From Protula sp. h YS-2021 (taxonomy: Eukaryota > Annelida > Polychaeta > Sabellida > Serpulidae), in contig OX457027.1 of the NCBI GenBank assembly GCA_949752745.1, positions 62,168,329 through 62,232,328 on the forward strand: 64,000 nucleotides of DNA. The letters are read 5' to 3'. Within the stretch, counting starts at the first letter, position 1, and each line of letters begins with the position of its first letter. Shown piece by piece: positions 12,844 to 23,130 of this stretch. The position numbers and the translations under genes are program-made. Under the pieces are notes generated by a model. That model worked only from the letters and a program-made list of their open reading frames with translations. It ran no database searches and had not been told where the DNA came from.

Positions 12844-12966
12844 TCAGAAGTCAACTTCAGCAAACACTCACTTTTCCGTTATCTTCGGTACTTTTCTCTG
12901 CGTCTTTCTTCTCCACCAGATCTTTATAACCTTTATAACCTCCTAGGTCCGACGCAACACGATTTA

Positions 12967-12976
12967 CTCGTCGCCA
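12967..12976 (-). promoter_or_regulatory. Primer binding site, tRNA-Ser(GCU)-like
   Basis: Two bases inside the 5' LTR the minus strand reads TGGCGACGAG. This is complementary to the ...CTCGTCGCCA 3' end typical of animal tRNA-Ser(GCU). It would prime minus-strand DNA synthesis. The tRNA identity comes from general knowledge of that acceptor stem. Confidence 0.7.
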
Positions 12977-12978
12977 TT

Positions 12979-13096
12979 TGTTCTATATGTGAGGTGGCTA
13001 CGTGGAAACACTAATTGAAACTAAACAGACGCCAAGTTGCCGCCATGTATTTATTTACAACCGGAAGTCTCGCACTGGCTACACATATACACAACA
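12979..13096 (-). repeat. 5' LTR (118 bp)
   Basis: Upstream LTR of the minus-strand element, matching 8063-8180 at 112 of 118 positions. It is followed on the plus strand by the target duplication AAAAG (13097-13101) and then by the interrupted LINE reading frame. Confidence 0.93.
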
Positions 13097-13460
13097 AAAA
13101 GAAAGCAGTTAGAATAATTGACCAAGCCCCAGCTAGATCACACACAGATCCAATCCTTGTCAAATTTAATCTTCTAAAATTTGTAGATGTGGTAAAGCAA
13201 AAAACTGGCTTTTTTATGTACAAAGCAAAACAAAACCGCTTACCTGAAAGAATCAACAATCTTTTTCTTATTAATAATCATAGCACAAGTCAAAATGGAA
13301 AATTCTGTGTTACATATAAAAGAACAACCCTCAAAATTTTTGTTTAACTTCAGTTGGTGTTAACTTATGGAATAGTCTGGACTTGAAATTAAAAAATAAA
13401 ACGACTTCTGAAATGTTCAAAAAAGCGTACAGGGCTAGTTTGATAAGTACATGTAAATAA
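13097..13460 (+). pseudogene. LINE reverse transcriptase ORF, 3' end after the insertion
   Basis: The LINE frame resumes immediately after the LTR element with KKAVRIIDQAPARSHTDPI, then LNLLKF-like and FFMYKAKQNRLPERINNLF segments, as found C-terminal to the RT in CR1/jockey-like elements. A frameshift near 13345 moves the terminal part, GVNLWNSLDLKLK and FKKAYRASLI, into another frame. It ends at the TAA at 13458-13460. The precise rejoining at the AAAAG duplication shows that this and 6777-8062 were one element. Confidence 0.85.
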
Positions 13461-13857
13461 TCGAATAAAGCAGTTTTAACAGTTTAACATAATAGCGTAT
13501 TTCTGTGTATGTAAGCGTCTGAACTAAAATAGAATTAGGAAATAATTGTTAAACATGTATACATAGCATGCTGAAACATAGGGTTTTGTTAGATAAAAGC
13601 GTGCTTGATGTAGTTCTATAGTATTAGTTAAGTTAGACAGCATATAGGTAGATCGGCTCTTCACAAGTTATTAACTTTCTCGATCTACCCTTTTCCGAGA
13701 ATACCTCATTTAATAGGCAGTATGAATTAATGTTTTTTTGTTTGTTTTTTTTTGCAGTAACTAAACTTTGTATCTAAAACGACGACATTTTTTCTTTTAC
13801 ATTGTACAATATATGTATCCTTGGAAAATAAACACCTCGATTGATTGATTGATTGAT
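13461..13857 (+). mobile_element. LINE 3' UTR ending in a (TTGA)n tail
   Basis: Non-coding DNA downstream of the LINE stop, with AATAAA at about 13828, closing with about four tandem copies of TTGA/GATT at about 13840-13857. Short tandem 3' tails instead of poly(A) are typical of CR1-like and related LINEs, so this probably marks the LINE terminus. Confidence 0.6.
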
Positions 13858-14654
13858 AACGAGAAGTTTTTCGCAAGGATATCGGTTTTCCAACAGTCTC
13901 TCTATATGTGAAAAAAGGTGTTCCAAAAGAATGTATCCATCACAACAGCACTAAAATGTCAAGGGTAGTGAAGGCAGTAAGTGTTCTTTCCGTCAGTTTT
14001 GCATCAGTCAATTTCTCTCGTTAATATTGTGACAAGCAAAACCATTTTGCAACAATTCCGCTACTGTCCTACCCAGGGCAGCATTCCACTTTGAAATGAG
14101 AACACAAGCATGAGCGATAATATGTGTCATAATGGTCCAAAATATGACGCGTTGTTGTCCAACAGCCAACCTCTACGGCGGTTCGGTCTGTTGTGTATAA
14201 CCCCTTTTACTTCGCAGACCCACTGGAGATTCCGCGCAAAATAGTACTTATAAAGGAGAAAAATCATTTTTTTAAAGTCACTAAAATATAGATTTTAGTG
14301 GCTTGGACACATATTTTTCACCCATGTGAAAGAATACTCAGCAGTGAGGGATGCACAGTGCGGCTAGACAGAAAGAAATATCCATCCGCTCTGTGTTTAT
14401 ACATAACACATAGATCTCATCAGAGGTCAGCTGTTTCATAACAACGAAATAAGACGGTCACTAGTAAGCTTTTCTAGTGTACAGTCATACAACTCCCATG
14501 GGCTTTTAGGAAAATTTTACAAAATAGTATCAACTGAGGCGAGAGTGTCTTTTTTATGTTTAAGCTGATTATAGGTAAATGATATTTTCATGATAAAAAG
14601 TAGCGACATTCTCTAAAGAAACTGTTCAATAGGTCAGTAATCCCGGTGAACCCT
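13858..14654. other. Non-coding stretch
   Basis: No recognised gene, RNA or repeat in this interval. Confidence 0.4.
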
Positions 14655-14745
14655 TTGTTAGGCCCCAACCCTTCGGATTGGGGCCTATAGGTTTGGGGTG
14701 TCCGTCTGTCCGTCCGTCAGTCTGTCCGTCTGTCCGTCATCGCTT
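14655..14745 (+). mobile_element. Hairpin plus GTCY microsatellite head of a pearl/HINE-like element
   Basis: A perfect 10-bp stem (TAGGCCCCAA at 14659-14668 with TTGGGGCCTA at 14678-14687) precedes a GTCC/GTCT microsatellite (about 14700-14739). The same order, hairpin then GTCY tract, recurs at other loci in this window with different stem sequences. GTCY microsatellites next to structured ends are known from mini-me, pearl and Helentron-associated elements. The right-hand extent is not clear. Confidence 0.6.
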
Positions 14746-15009
14746 TATACCCCTATGAATTTGGGGGGCGGTTGGGGCCTGCGTGTGTTTCACAAATACT
14801 TTCGTGAACTCACCTTATTCAGGATTTACAGCTTTTGGTCATTGGATGTTACCAGCCGGACAGTTGGAAGAAGACTGAATCCAAAGCATGGAGATTGATC
14901 ACACTGTGAGTCGTGGTTGCCCATCGAGTCCTGCCGCCGTTGTTGTCGAGTTCCATGATGCTGAAATGCTACTATATAAACTTATAATAACTTCACGACA
15001 TTACTTACT

Positions 15010-15425
15010 TGTCTTTCTAGGTCAGAAAGGGTCACATAGAAACGGGCTTTGATCTCAACTTCCAAGGCTCTGGATCTTTAGGCGCACGTTCCAGGACACC
15101 GAGGCTCTGACTAGCAGGCCTTTTCTTAAAAATATATCCTGGCGCATTATTTTCGACCTCGGCCAAAGTACTACACTTGAGTAAAGAGTGGTTTTGTAAC
15201 TAGATACATTGTGGGCGATAATGGGAGATTCCATATCCTAATCTCAAGAAAACATCTATTTTTCTCAGTACAAAGTTGTTAAATGACCACAGCAATCGTG
15301 CGCCATAATTTTATAATTGGACCATTTTTGTGATGCACCCTTTTTAAAATACGCTATTGGCTCCAGTAATGCGCCGAGATTGGCTAAATTGAGATCAATA
15401 ACATGTTCTATTATAGGAACTATGG
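15010..15425. repeat. Duplicated segment, copy 1
   Basis: About 0.4 kb that recurs diverged at about 15765-16195. Shared words include GCTCTGGATCTTT, CCTGGCGCATTATTTTCGAC, AAGAAAACATCTATTTTTCT and TGCGCCGAGATTGG, in the same order and orientation. No protein frame runs through it. It may be a dispersed element or an old local duplication. Confidence 0.75.
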
Positions 15426-15764
15426 CTCTTGCTGTCATAGGAGGACTGCAAGAGTCATCTAAGACTAAGAGGTCAGTAGCCCCGAGTTAACTCTGCGAGG
15501 CAAGGAACATCCAAATTGAACAGCACACCGTAATTGGTAAAATTAGAAATTATTGGATTAGGTGCAGAAGATTATCATGGTTTATAACAAGAATGTGTTC
15601 ATGAACTACGTAGCTTCTAATTTGTAAATACAGTAAAGATAGAATATCCAATGCAAACGCTGTTTTCACATTAAAAGTACACGTTTTCAGTTCTGCCAAT
15701 TTCGATGTGCTGTTCAATTTCATGCTCCTTTCCTTCTAGTCCCAGCGGACCCTTTTCTATCAAT

Positions 15765-16195
15765 CTAGAATAGAAAGGGTCAGTTCCTTTGATAGAAATG
15801 GCTATTGATCTCAATTTTCAAAGCTCTGGATCTTTCGGCGCACGCTCCAGGACACCAAGGTTCGGACTAGCAGGCTTTTCCTTCAAAAGCACACCTAGAA
15901 ACATCCTGGCGCATTATTTTCGACCACGGCGAAACCACCAAGCTTGAGTAAAAAGTGGTTTTGCATTTGTAGAATCATTGTTGTTGTGGTTGATAATGGG
16001 GGATTCTATATCTTGATTTCAAGAAAACATCTATTTTTCTCAATATAAAATTTTTATTTGACCATAAAAACTGCGCCGTAATTTATAATTGGGCCATTTA
16101 TGTGATGTACTCTTTTTTAGAAGAAGACCATTGGGCAGAGTCATGCGCCGAGATTGGTAAAACTGACATCAATGATAAGTTCTGTGGTAGCAAAT
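15765..16195. repeat. Duplicated segment, copy 2
   Basis: Second, diverged copy of 15010-15425 in direct orientation, about 0.75 kb downstream, with small indels between the copies. Confidence 0.75.
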
Positions 16196-16276
16196 GCCAA
16201 CAAAGATTTGCGGATCGTTCAATCTGGCACAAAATCGCCACAGATTTGCCTCAAAGCGAGCGAGAGTTCTGTTGTA

Positions 16277-16869
16277 TCTAGACCCCTGTATTGTGGACAC
16301 CCCTCTATTCCGAATAATAGTCACTCTTTTTATCCCATAAGTACGGTTACACATTTAAAACGGCCCCTCTTTTGTGGACAGTCAAATTGCTGTCCAAATT
16401 TTGTGCGTTATATAAACAACCACCTATCAGCTTGTTACTCGGTAGTGTTTTTTTCTCTCTGTCGTTATCTGTGGATATTGAGTACATTACATTAAATACA
16501 GTGTAAAGACAATAGGGCTTATTACAAAAGATGTGTGCTTAAGAGAGAATGTTCATACGACTAATCCCTATTTACATGTGCTCCGTCTTTTAAAATGCGT
16601 ATAAAAGAGCAAGTAATTCATTGTGTTTATACTCATTTTAAACAAACGACGATGGACAAATATATGTAAAGTTTATTTAAAATCGATTTGAAATAACTGG
16701 GTTATAATTTCCTGAAATTGTGTAAATATTGTGTTACCATTGTGAAATTCCTGTGGAAAATATAAAAGTTCATGTAAAATTGTGTTTTAGTTGCATATAT
16801 TCAGACAGAACTCAAATTTACAGGACCTCGAAATTCAGCACTTTTGTCCCTAATAGCGGGGTTTCACTG
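16277..16869. mobile_element. Pogo/Tigger-like MITE (593 bp)
   Basis: The right end read inward on the minus strand is CAGTGAAACCCCGCTATTAG followed by GGACA, the classic pogo/Tigger-type terminus. The left end reads GACCCCTGTATTGTGGACA, matching about 15 of 19 positions of the right end in inverted orientation. Both ends are flanked by TA (16275-16276 and 16870-16871), the Tc1/mariner/pogo target. Internally the GTGGACA word recurs. No transposase frame is present, so it is non-autonomous. Confidence 0.7.
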
Positions 16870-16871
16870 TA

Positions 16872-17783
16872 TATTTGTGTATGATGAATTGAAGCTGTAG
16901 CCGGTGCGTGAGTTGCCCGCTGCGTCTTGGAGCTATGAGCCAGGGAGGTCAAATTAGTCGAAAAGTAAAATTAAACTTTTCGGCAATGGCAAAGATAGAG
17001 TAAACACTGTATTATCAGATCAAGTTTATTTTCTGACCAAGTAAGAGTACGAAGTACAACAAAATCAGACGGCTAATACGGAATCAAAAACAGAAATATA
17101 AAACAATCAGAAAATGGAGCAAGTTCAAGCAAAAGCCTAAGGTACACTTGTCGATTACAGTTACATATATGCACATTTTCCACTTCACAACCGTAACATA
17201 AATAAGACTCTTTTCATGCCAGAAAAGTAGCCATGTAAAAATTAAATTACTATCAGGAAACCAAGATCACCACTAATTACTGAGACAGAAAGATACTAAT
17301 CTTCAGTACAGTCGGGGGATAAAAATATTTCTTGATTTCTTGCTTGGAAAGCACAATAGTAGATATATTCTTCACAGGCAAAGTATTCCACAACTGTATG
17401 CCCTTTAATCTTAAAAAGTGTGATTATAAGTTGTACGCGAGTAACTGTGTTTGAAATTATCTTGTTGTGTGGTTATCCTAACATTATTAACTCTTTGAAA
17501 ATAACACTGAATATTTCAACATCATTTGAAACCTACTTTGAAACATGTTATGTGTAATAGAGCGTTACATATATTTATTAGAACAGCCTTTAAATTTTTA
17601 TTTATAATTACCCGTAACAGAACCTCGAAACCTGAATGCGGGTACTGGTGCAATGAATGTCAGTATATATGTCCTTTTATGTCCTTACTATATCACTATG
17701 GGGAAAACATGCAAAGCGTCCGTTTATGTGGCTAAAATAAATGCAAACAAAGGAAAATAAACCAATGATTAGGAGCGAAATGT
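16872..17783. other. Non-coding stretch
   Basis: AT-rich, with no recognised gene or structured repeat. Confidence 0.4.
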
Positions 17784-18420
17784 TATTATCCACCGTGAGA
17801 CGGAGGGATATAGTTATATAGTTACGTCCGTCTGTCCGTCCGCAAAAAGAACTAAGTTTTGTCCGGACGACTTCTCATAGAACGGTATGTCATAGGAAAC
17901 TGAAACCTTGCGTGGTAAAAAATATATACATATTGAAGATGTGCAACGTGGCATTGTCAAAATGGGGAAAAAATTGACATCGTGGAAATTGTCAAAAATG
18001 GTGAATTTTGGCTTGAACTTAACCGTGAGACGATGTTTTGTCCGGCCGACTTCTCATAGAAATGATTGTCGTAGGAACCTGAAACCTTGTATGGTTAGAT
18101 ATATATTGAAGATGTGCAACGTGGCATTATTGTCAAAATGGGGAAAAATTGACGTCTTGAGAAATTGTCAAAAATTTTGAATTTTTGGTTTGAACTTATC
18201 GGTGAGTCAATGCTTTGTCCGGCCGACTTGTCATAGAAGCGATTGTCGTAGGAACCTAAACCTTGTATGGTGAAAATAGATATATATTGAAGATGTGCAA
18301 CGTGGCATTATTGTCAAAATGTGGAAAAATTGACGTCATGGGAAATTGTCAAAAATTGTGAATTTTTGGCTTGAACTTAGCCGTGAGACGATGTTTTGTC
18401 CGGCCGACCTGTCATAGACT
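17784..18420. mobile_element. Hairpin + GTCY + ~175-bp tandem core element
   Basis: An imperfect hairpin (TATCC/GGATA with inner CCG/CGG, about 17787-17810) is followed by a GTCCGTCTGTCCGTCC tract. Tandem units of about 175 bp come next. Each contains TTTTGTCCGG-C-CGACTTCTCATAGA, GAAGATGTGCAACGTGGCAT and ATTGACGTC. Recognition words recur at about 17860, 18034, 18212 and 18393. This architecture matches pearl/Helentron-associated elements. No protein is encoded. Confidence 0.7.
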
Positions 18421-18661
18421 TTTCTTTTCATTATTGTATAAGTTGATAGAGCTTGTAAGAACTTAGTAGGTAAGGGTTATAAGTGCTGTTACTTGTTCTT
18501 GTATATGTTACTCGGTGAAGTTGCTCTGTGGCACACTAAAAAAACGTAGGTAATGAAAACCATAACTTATCGCCCCATCTCCCTCTGCCACCTCGTAACA
18601 CCGTAATCCTACAAGGTCCAGACTGAAATTGAGAAGTATAATAGGATGGAAAATATAATCT

Positions 18662-18788
18662 AAATAGACCGAAACCTGCTTTTACTCATTTTTATGTCCT
18701 TTATCCTTAGCACCAGAACTATACTTAGGGAAAGTATTTGTGCTAAGGATATACACTAAAAAGGAGTAAAGTAGATTTAGGTCTATTT
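18662..18788. repeat. Long imperfect hairpin, ~50-bp arms
   Basis: The left arm, starting AAATAGACC and ending ATCCTTAGCAC, is matched in inverted form by the right arm, starting GTGCTAAGGAT and ending GGTCTATTT. A smaller hairpin, ATACTT/AAGTAT, sits in the loop. It could be a foldback MITE; a transcribed hairpin precursor is possible but unsupported. Confidence 0.7.
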
Positions 18789-18824
18789 ACTCATTTTTCT
18801 CTTGTATATCCCCAGAATGGGAGT

Positions 18825-18925
18825 CAACCAAAAGCGTCCCCGGACGAAAGCGCCCCAATTTTTGCAACGTAGGAGTAAAGCGCACCCCGGACTAAAGCAC
18901 CTCCGGCTAAATCGCCCCTTACGCA
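18825..18925. repeat. Irregular tandem CCGGACTAAAGCGCCCC words
   Basis: Four diverged copies of (C)CGGACNAAAGCGCCCC, including CCCCGGACGAAAGCGCCCC, CCCCGGACTAAAGCACC and CCGGCTAAATCGCCCC. They lie about 200 bp from the 3' end of the MULE pseudogene. They may be terminal or subterminal repeats of that transposon (inference). Confidence 0.5.
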
Positions 18926-19114
18926 TTTATTTTCCCAGTGTATGTTTAATTTAAACGAGAGTAAATAAAGTCATTTCTCATGTTTGAACTCTGTTTAATT
19001 GTTTTAATTATCTAAAAAGATCGATTGTTTAATGCTATAAACCACACATAAGTTCATGGTTCATAATTCACTTGAATTAAACCACAGTTCATAATTCACG
19101 TGAAAGTTCAAAGT

Positions 19115-20547
19115 TCACTGGAATCGCACATTGTGCCGCAATCCTTGTATGGTATCGACGAGCGACTTCTCGCCGTTAGATCGGGCGATGCATAGGGTCC
19201 TCAGGCGACTTTGCAGAGTGGTGTACTGGTCTTGGCGGCGGCGTTTCACTGAAGGTTGTCCTCGGACTGACTGCTCAAGTTGGGTACAGGCGTTGGCAGC
19301 GTCTTGCCGAAGGCACTCTATGGCATACCAGAGTGACGGGTGGTCACGGGCAACCATGTGCCTGTAGGAATTGTTCCAGGTCTCACACCAGTTGTTCGTT
19401 CGGGCCTCGTCTTGCACAGTTTCGGTGTGCTGGTTCCAAACCTCTGGTGGATAGCGTGGTGGGATACGGCGCATTCGCATGGGTGGTGGTGTGGTGTCTC
19501 TATTTGCCGCTGGGGGTTGGACGCGTCTGGAGCTTCCGGAAATATATGTGGTGTCTAAGTAAGAAAGCGGGTCTTCGGCCTCGGATGGGTAATGTTCCAC
19601 TTGATACATCATGCCGTCTGCCACGTCTTCTACTGGTAGGAAAGCCAGGGGACTCATCTGACTCGCGAATCGGTGAAATTCTCCTCTCTGGTTGCACAAA
19701 GTTGCCAGTTCAAGTTCCTGGATTTTGCGCCATATAGCCTGCTTGAAGTGGTAAAAGCAGCGTTTAATGCATAAGTGGTTACCAAGCGTGTCGCCTACGG
19801 CATTGGTCACGGCAATCTCAAAGTCAACCAAGATGCTGCCAATGTTTGGATCGTAATCCCGACGGGCACACTCCTCGATAGCGGAGGAGTTTTACCAGGT
19901 AAAAAGGCGTAAACAGCAGTAACATCAGCATCATCAAGCAGAACTCGTATTATGTATAGCTGATGGAACAGTCTCGGGCAACTTTTAAAAGTCCCATCCA
20001 TTAACCACTTTTGGCTGCGGCATAAATGACATAAACCTTGATCGGTGGCAAACACAAGTATGCGACGATTGGTAGCTGCCTCATTGTCATAAAGAGAAAA
20101 GGTTCCGGATTGGCGCCTCCCGTGTGCTTGTAGTCATCCGGTAGATGGATCTGTCCAGCAGCCGCTGGTTCTTTAGGTAGAGCTCCTCGCTTGTACCTCC
20201 GAATCATCCGGAGCATGCTACTGGTTCTGGGTGGATCGGCGCGAACATCGAGATCGGTGGTCAATAGCGTCTGGCTGAGCATGCTTGCCGTCTTCTCGCG
20301 GCTGGACTTTGACCTTTCTCCCAAGCCCTGCCGGAATCTTAGAGTATTTATATGGACAGGATCGTGGGTGTGGGGCGTTGTCTTTTTCACTTCTGTCATT
20401 GCTACCTCAGTGGTTGCAGATGCTTTGTAGTCGTACATTTTTCTGTGCGAACATTCCCATCTGATGGTGGTCGCTTTTTTTTCGATTGTAAGTGAATCCT
20501 TTAAAGCGGAGTCTAGCACCGCCCTTCTGGTTTTTCAGTATTTCCAT
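19115..20547 (-). pseudogene. FLYWCH-MULE transposase-like gene, frameshifted
   Basis: Reading down from an ATG at 20545-20547: the start carries a FLYWCH-type module (RFKGFTYNRKK, then IRWECSHRKMYDYKA), split by a frameshift in an A8 run (20475-20482). Next come a His-containing segment and a proline-rich linker. A second frame holds the MULE core: LMDGTFKSCPRLFHQLYII, where the D of DGTFK (about 19984-19998) is the first catalytic Asp. A third frame continues with VDFEIAVTNAV (second Asp region), CFYHFKQAIWRKIQ, and the TNNWCETWNNSYRHM and HPSLWYAIECLR blocks. Animal MULE-domain proteins share this order. Three frame changes show decay, although the homopolymer one could be a sequencing error. 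It would have cut and pasted a Mutator-type transposon; no terminal inverted repeats were confirmed. Confidence 0.82.
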
Positions 20548-20799
20548 ATTTCATAAATGAATGATAATTTAGGACTGTAAACAGGACCTTATATACTTAG
20601 GAGAGGTTGGAGTGATATCCAGAGTAGACGCAGACTAAGTACACGAATCCATACCCTTCTTTATCTAAGCCTCGTGCTTTAGCATTTTAGACACTCTGGC
20701 ATAGATGGATTTTCCCTTTTATCGTAAGCCTAAATAATGTGGGAATAAGGACGATTAAATAAATACTGACCTTCATATCTCCGTTTAAGAATGTGTATC

Positions 20800-21075
20800 A
20801 TGTATTGGGTTCCTATTGTTTTATTTGACAATTCAATGCTGAACTACCGATACCGACATTTAATAAACAGACAAATATTAATTCAGTTTTTCAATATATT
20901 TGTATAAGATAAGAATTTACATTGCTCAACTTGTTTTTACTATTTTTGTATAAGAAAAAGGAAGCATGATTGATTTTTGTGACATTTGGATTATCGGTAG
21001 TTTGTTCCGAAATAGCCTGCCGAAACAATGTCTGGTTTCTTATTTGCTTCAGATTCATATTTTAAATAATATGGT
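20800..21075. repeat. Dispersed repeat shared with 53.8-54.05 kb
   Basis: This stretch matches, in order, about 53790-54055: words such as CAATGCTGAACTACCGATA, AAGATAAGAATTTA, AATAGCCTGCCGAAA and TTATTTGCTTCAGA. At the second locus this sequence is one arm of a foldback element, so here it is probably a truncated copy. Confidence 0.65.
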
Positions 21076-21234
21076 GTATAAATAATTAGTTTTTTTAAGC
21101 AACAGAGTTTCTGCTTTCAGACGACAGGTCTAACTGGGTTTCCAGTTCTTAAGGAACCCCGCAAGGTAATCATATTTTGAAATATAGATTTATTTTATGT
21201 TTGGGATCCGATTAGCCTGTTAAGTATGCTTATG

Positions 21235-21490
21235 CTTGATTAACTATGTGTATAATAATTCATTGTTAAACTATGACGTTCAGAAATTTTCGTCGGATTG
21301 ATTTCAGATGTTATTGAGTTGTATTATCTGAAGGACAAGCAAAACTTGACATGTGATAATCTCTTGATTAACTATGTGTGTAATAATTCATTGTTAAACA
21401 ATGACGCTCAGAAATTTTCGTCGGATCGATTTCAGATGTTATTGAGTTGTATTATCTGAAGGACAAGCAAAACTTGACATGTGATAATCT
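21235..21490. repeat. Recent 128-bp tandem duplication
   Basis: 21235-21362 and 21363-21490 are nearly identical, with about five differences, and abut exactly. Each starts CTTGATTAACTATGTG and ends GACATGTGATAAT. The unit is non-coding. Confidence 0.9.
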
Positions 21491-22520
21491 CTAACTGCAT
21501 ACTTTACCTCACGGAATGCAGTCGAATTGCTGGCAGTCAAGATGTACTTTTTTCAGCACTTACTTGCAGTATTTGAAAAAATTGAACGTGAACTATCGAA
21601 GATGCCACGCGATGCCGCATACAGGAGACATACACAGGCCGTCATAGATGACCGTAGGCTTGCCGTCAACAACGTAACTAATTGACTAATTGACTGATTT
21701 GCTTCTGGTGCAGCCGACCTGTTTCTTTTGAACTTAAGCACAAAAAAAAGTCACTTAGCTCGAATCCTAATGTTCATCAATTTTCACGTGTAATTTCAGT
21801 AAAAATACTTAATCTTTAGTCACTGTTTGCTGGCAAGAGCAAAATAAAGAGTTCACTTGTGAAAATTGGGGCAGTTTGTTTATCTTAATTTGAGTTATAT
21901 GGTAAAGTTACTTGTGTAGTTTTTCGCACATTTGATTTAAAATTTCAGGAGCCCGACGTTCAAAAATTAGAGAAAGAAATAAACTGTGGTCAAATTGAAG
22001 AAGTGCTGCAGCAGGTGTGTTTTATATTATTATTGCGTGTAAGTCAAGCAGTTAGGCACTTTCGATACATGTGGTAATGCCAGGAAGAAAAAATCTCGGT
22101 AATGGCAGAAGTCTGGTAAGGTGAAAAGTCAGGGGAAAAGCAGAAACGAGATGACCCATTGGTGCCTAAAAAAATGGGCTGACCGGCTGTGGACCTTAAA
22201 GGCAGAAACGGGAAAACATTGGTCATTTTGAGAAAAAAAAGCGTCAGTAAAATTTGGCGCTCTTGGTTTTTAGGACTAGAAACTCATCTGCAGTAGATTA
22301 GCAGAAAAATCGTTGTAGTGTTGGTTATAACTATCCTTTCGAGTGCTCGTGTGGACCGACAGGTTTGATGATAACACGTTTTACACTCGAGCGAGGTGAA
22401 TTGCCGATGGTTTGGCAGCATGTTTGGCAACAAGATTACGCGGGTGATCTGATAGCAGATTGTGTGAAAAGCCCGGTTCAATTCTATTGATCCATCCAGG
22501 TTCTAATCACGTAGCAGGAT
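21491..22520. other. Non-coding stretch
   Basis: No recognised gene. A few short frames have no domain features. One possible splice-like context around 21950-22015 could not be tied to a protein. Confidence 0.35.
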
Positions 22521-22527
22521 TTTACAT

Positions 22528-23130
22528 TATCCCCCGTCGAACAGAGGGATATAGTTAAAAACCTTTCGGTCCGTCTGTCTGTCTGTCCGTCTCTCACGCT
22601 TCAGTCTCACGCGCCTACAGGCCACATTAATGGATGGATTCGTTTCAAATTTTGTACACTTCTCTGGACCCTTCCGCAGTGCAGTGACCAAGAATTTTCC
22701 GGATCGGAAAAAATTGACAAAATGGCGACTTTTGAAAATCGGCACTGGACTTAGCGGCAGTCTCACGCGCCTACAGACCACATTAATAGATGGATTCGTT
22801 TCAGATTTTGTACACGGCTTCTTTGAAAACTTTCGCAGTGCATTGACTAAGAATTTTCCGGATCGGACTTAAATTGACAAAATGGCGGACTTTTGAAAAT
22901 CGGCACTGGACTTATATATAGGTATATAGGGCAGTCTCACGCGCCTACAGGCCGCATTGATAGATTGATTCGTTTCAGATTCTACACACGGGTTCCTTGG
23001 GACCTTCCGCAGTGCACTGACCAAGAATTTTCCGGATGGGACTTAAATTGACAAAATGGCGGATTTTTCAAAATCTGCGCTGTACTTAGCGTACCTAGGA
23101 CAGTCTCACGCGCCTACTGGTTAATGAATT
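22528..23130. mobile_element. Hairpin + GTCY + ~155-bp tandem core element
   Basis: The hairpin TATCCC (22528-22533)/GGGATA (22546-22551) is followed by a GTCCGTCTGTCTGTC tract (about 22571-22597). Four tandem units of about 155 bp follow. Each starts CAGTCTCACGCGCCTACAGG and includes CGCAGTGCA-TGACCAAGAA, TTTTCCGGATCGGA and AAATTGACAAAATGGCG. Units decay to the right, ending about 23130. The organisation matches the 17.8-kb element but with a different core sequence. Confidence 0.75.

Larger units (their letters stand above)
8063..13096 (-). mobile_element. Ty3/gypsy LTR retrotransposon, Mag/SURL-like, inserted in a LINE
   Basis: A complete 5,034-bp insertion on the minus strand. It has two 118-bp LTRs (8063-8180 and 12979-13096), each beginning TGTT and ending AACA. 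A 5-bp target duplication AAAAG lies at 8058-8062 and 13097-13101. Between the LTRs are gag (12.84-12.16 kb) and pol (12.17-8.85 kb), ordered protease, reverse transcriptase, RNase H, integrase. Protease before RT and integrase last, a gypsy-type integrase and a tRNA primer site place it in Ty3/gypsy. Very short LTRs with a serine tRNA primer are characteristic of the Mag lineage (established knowledge; the assignment is inference). The LTRs differ at 6 of 118 positions, and pol carries several frameshifts and a broken catalytic motif, so it is an old, inactive copy. Confidence 0.93.

Noticed and set aside
19131..19737. Plus-strand frames of 78 to 134 codons
   Set aside because: Antisense to the MULE pseudogene, which explains their high GC and openness.
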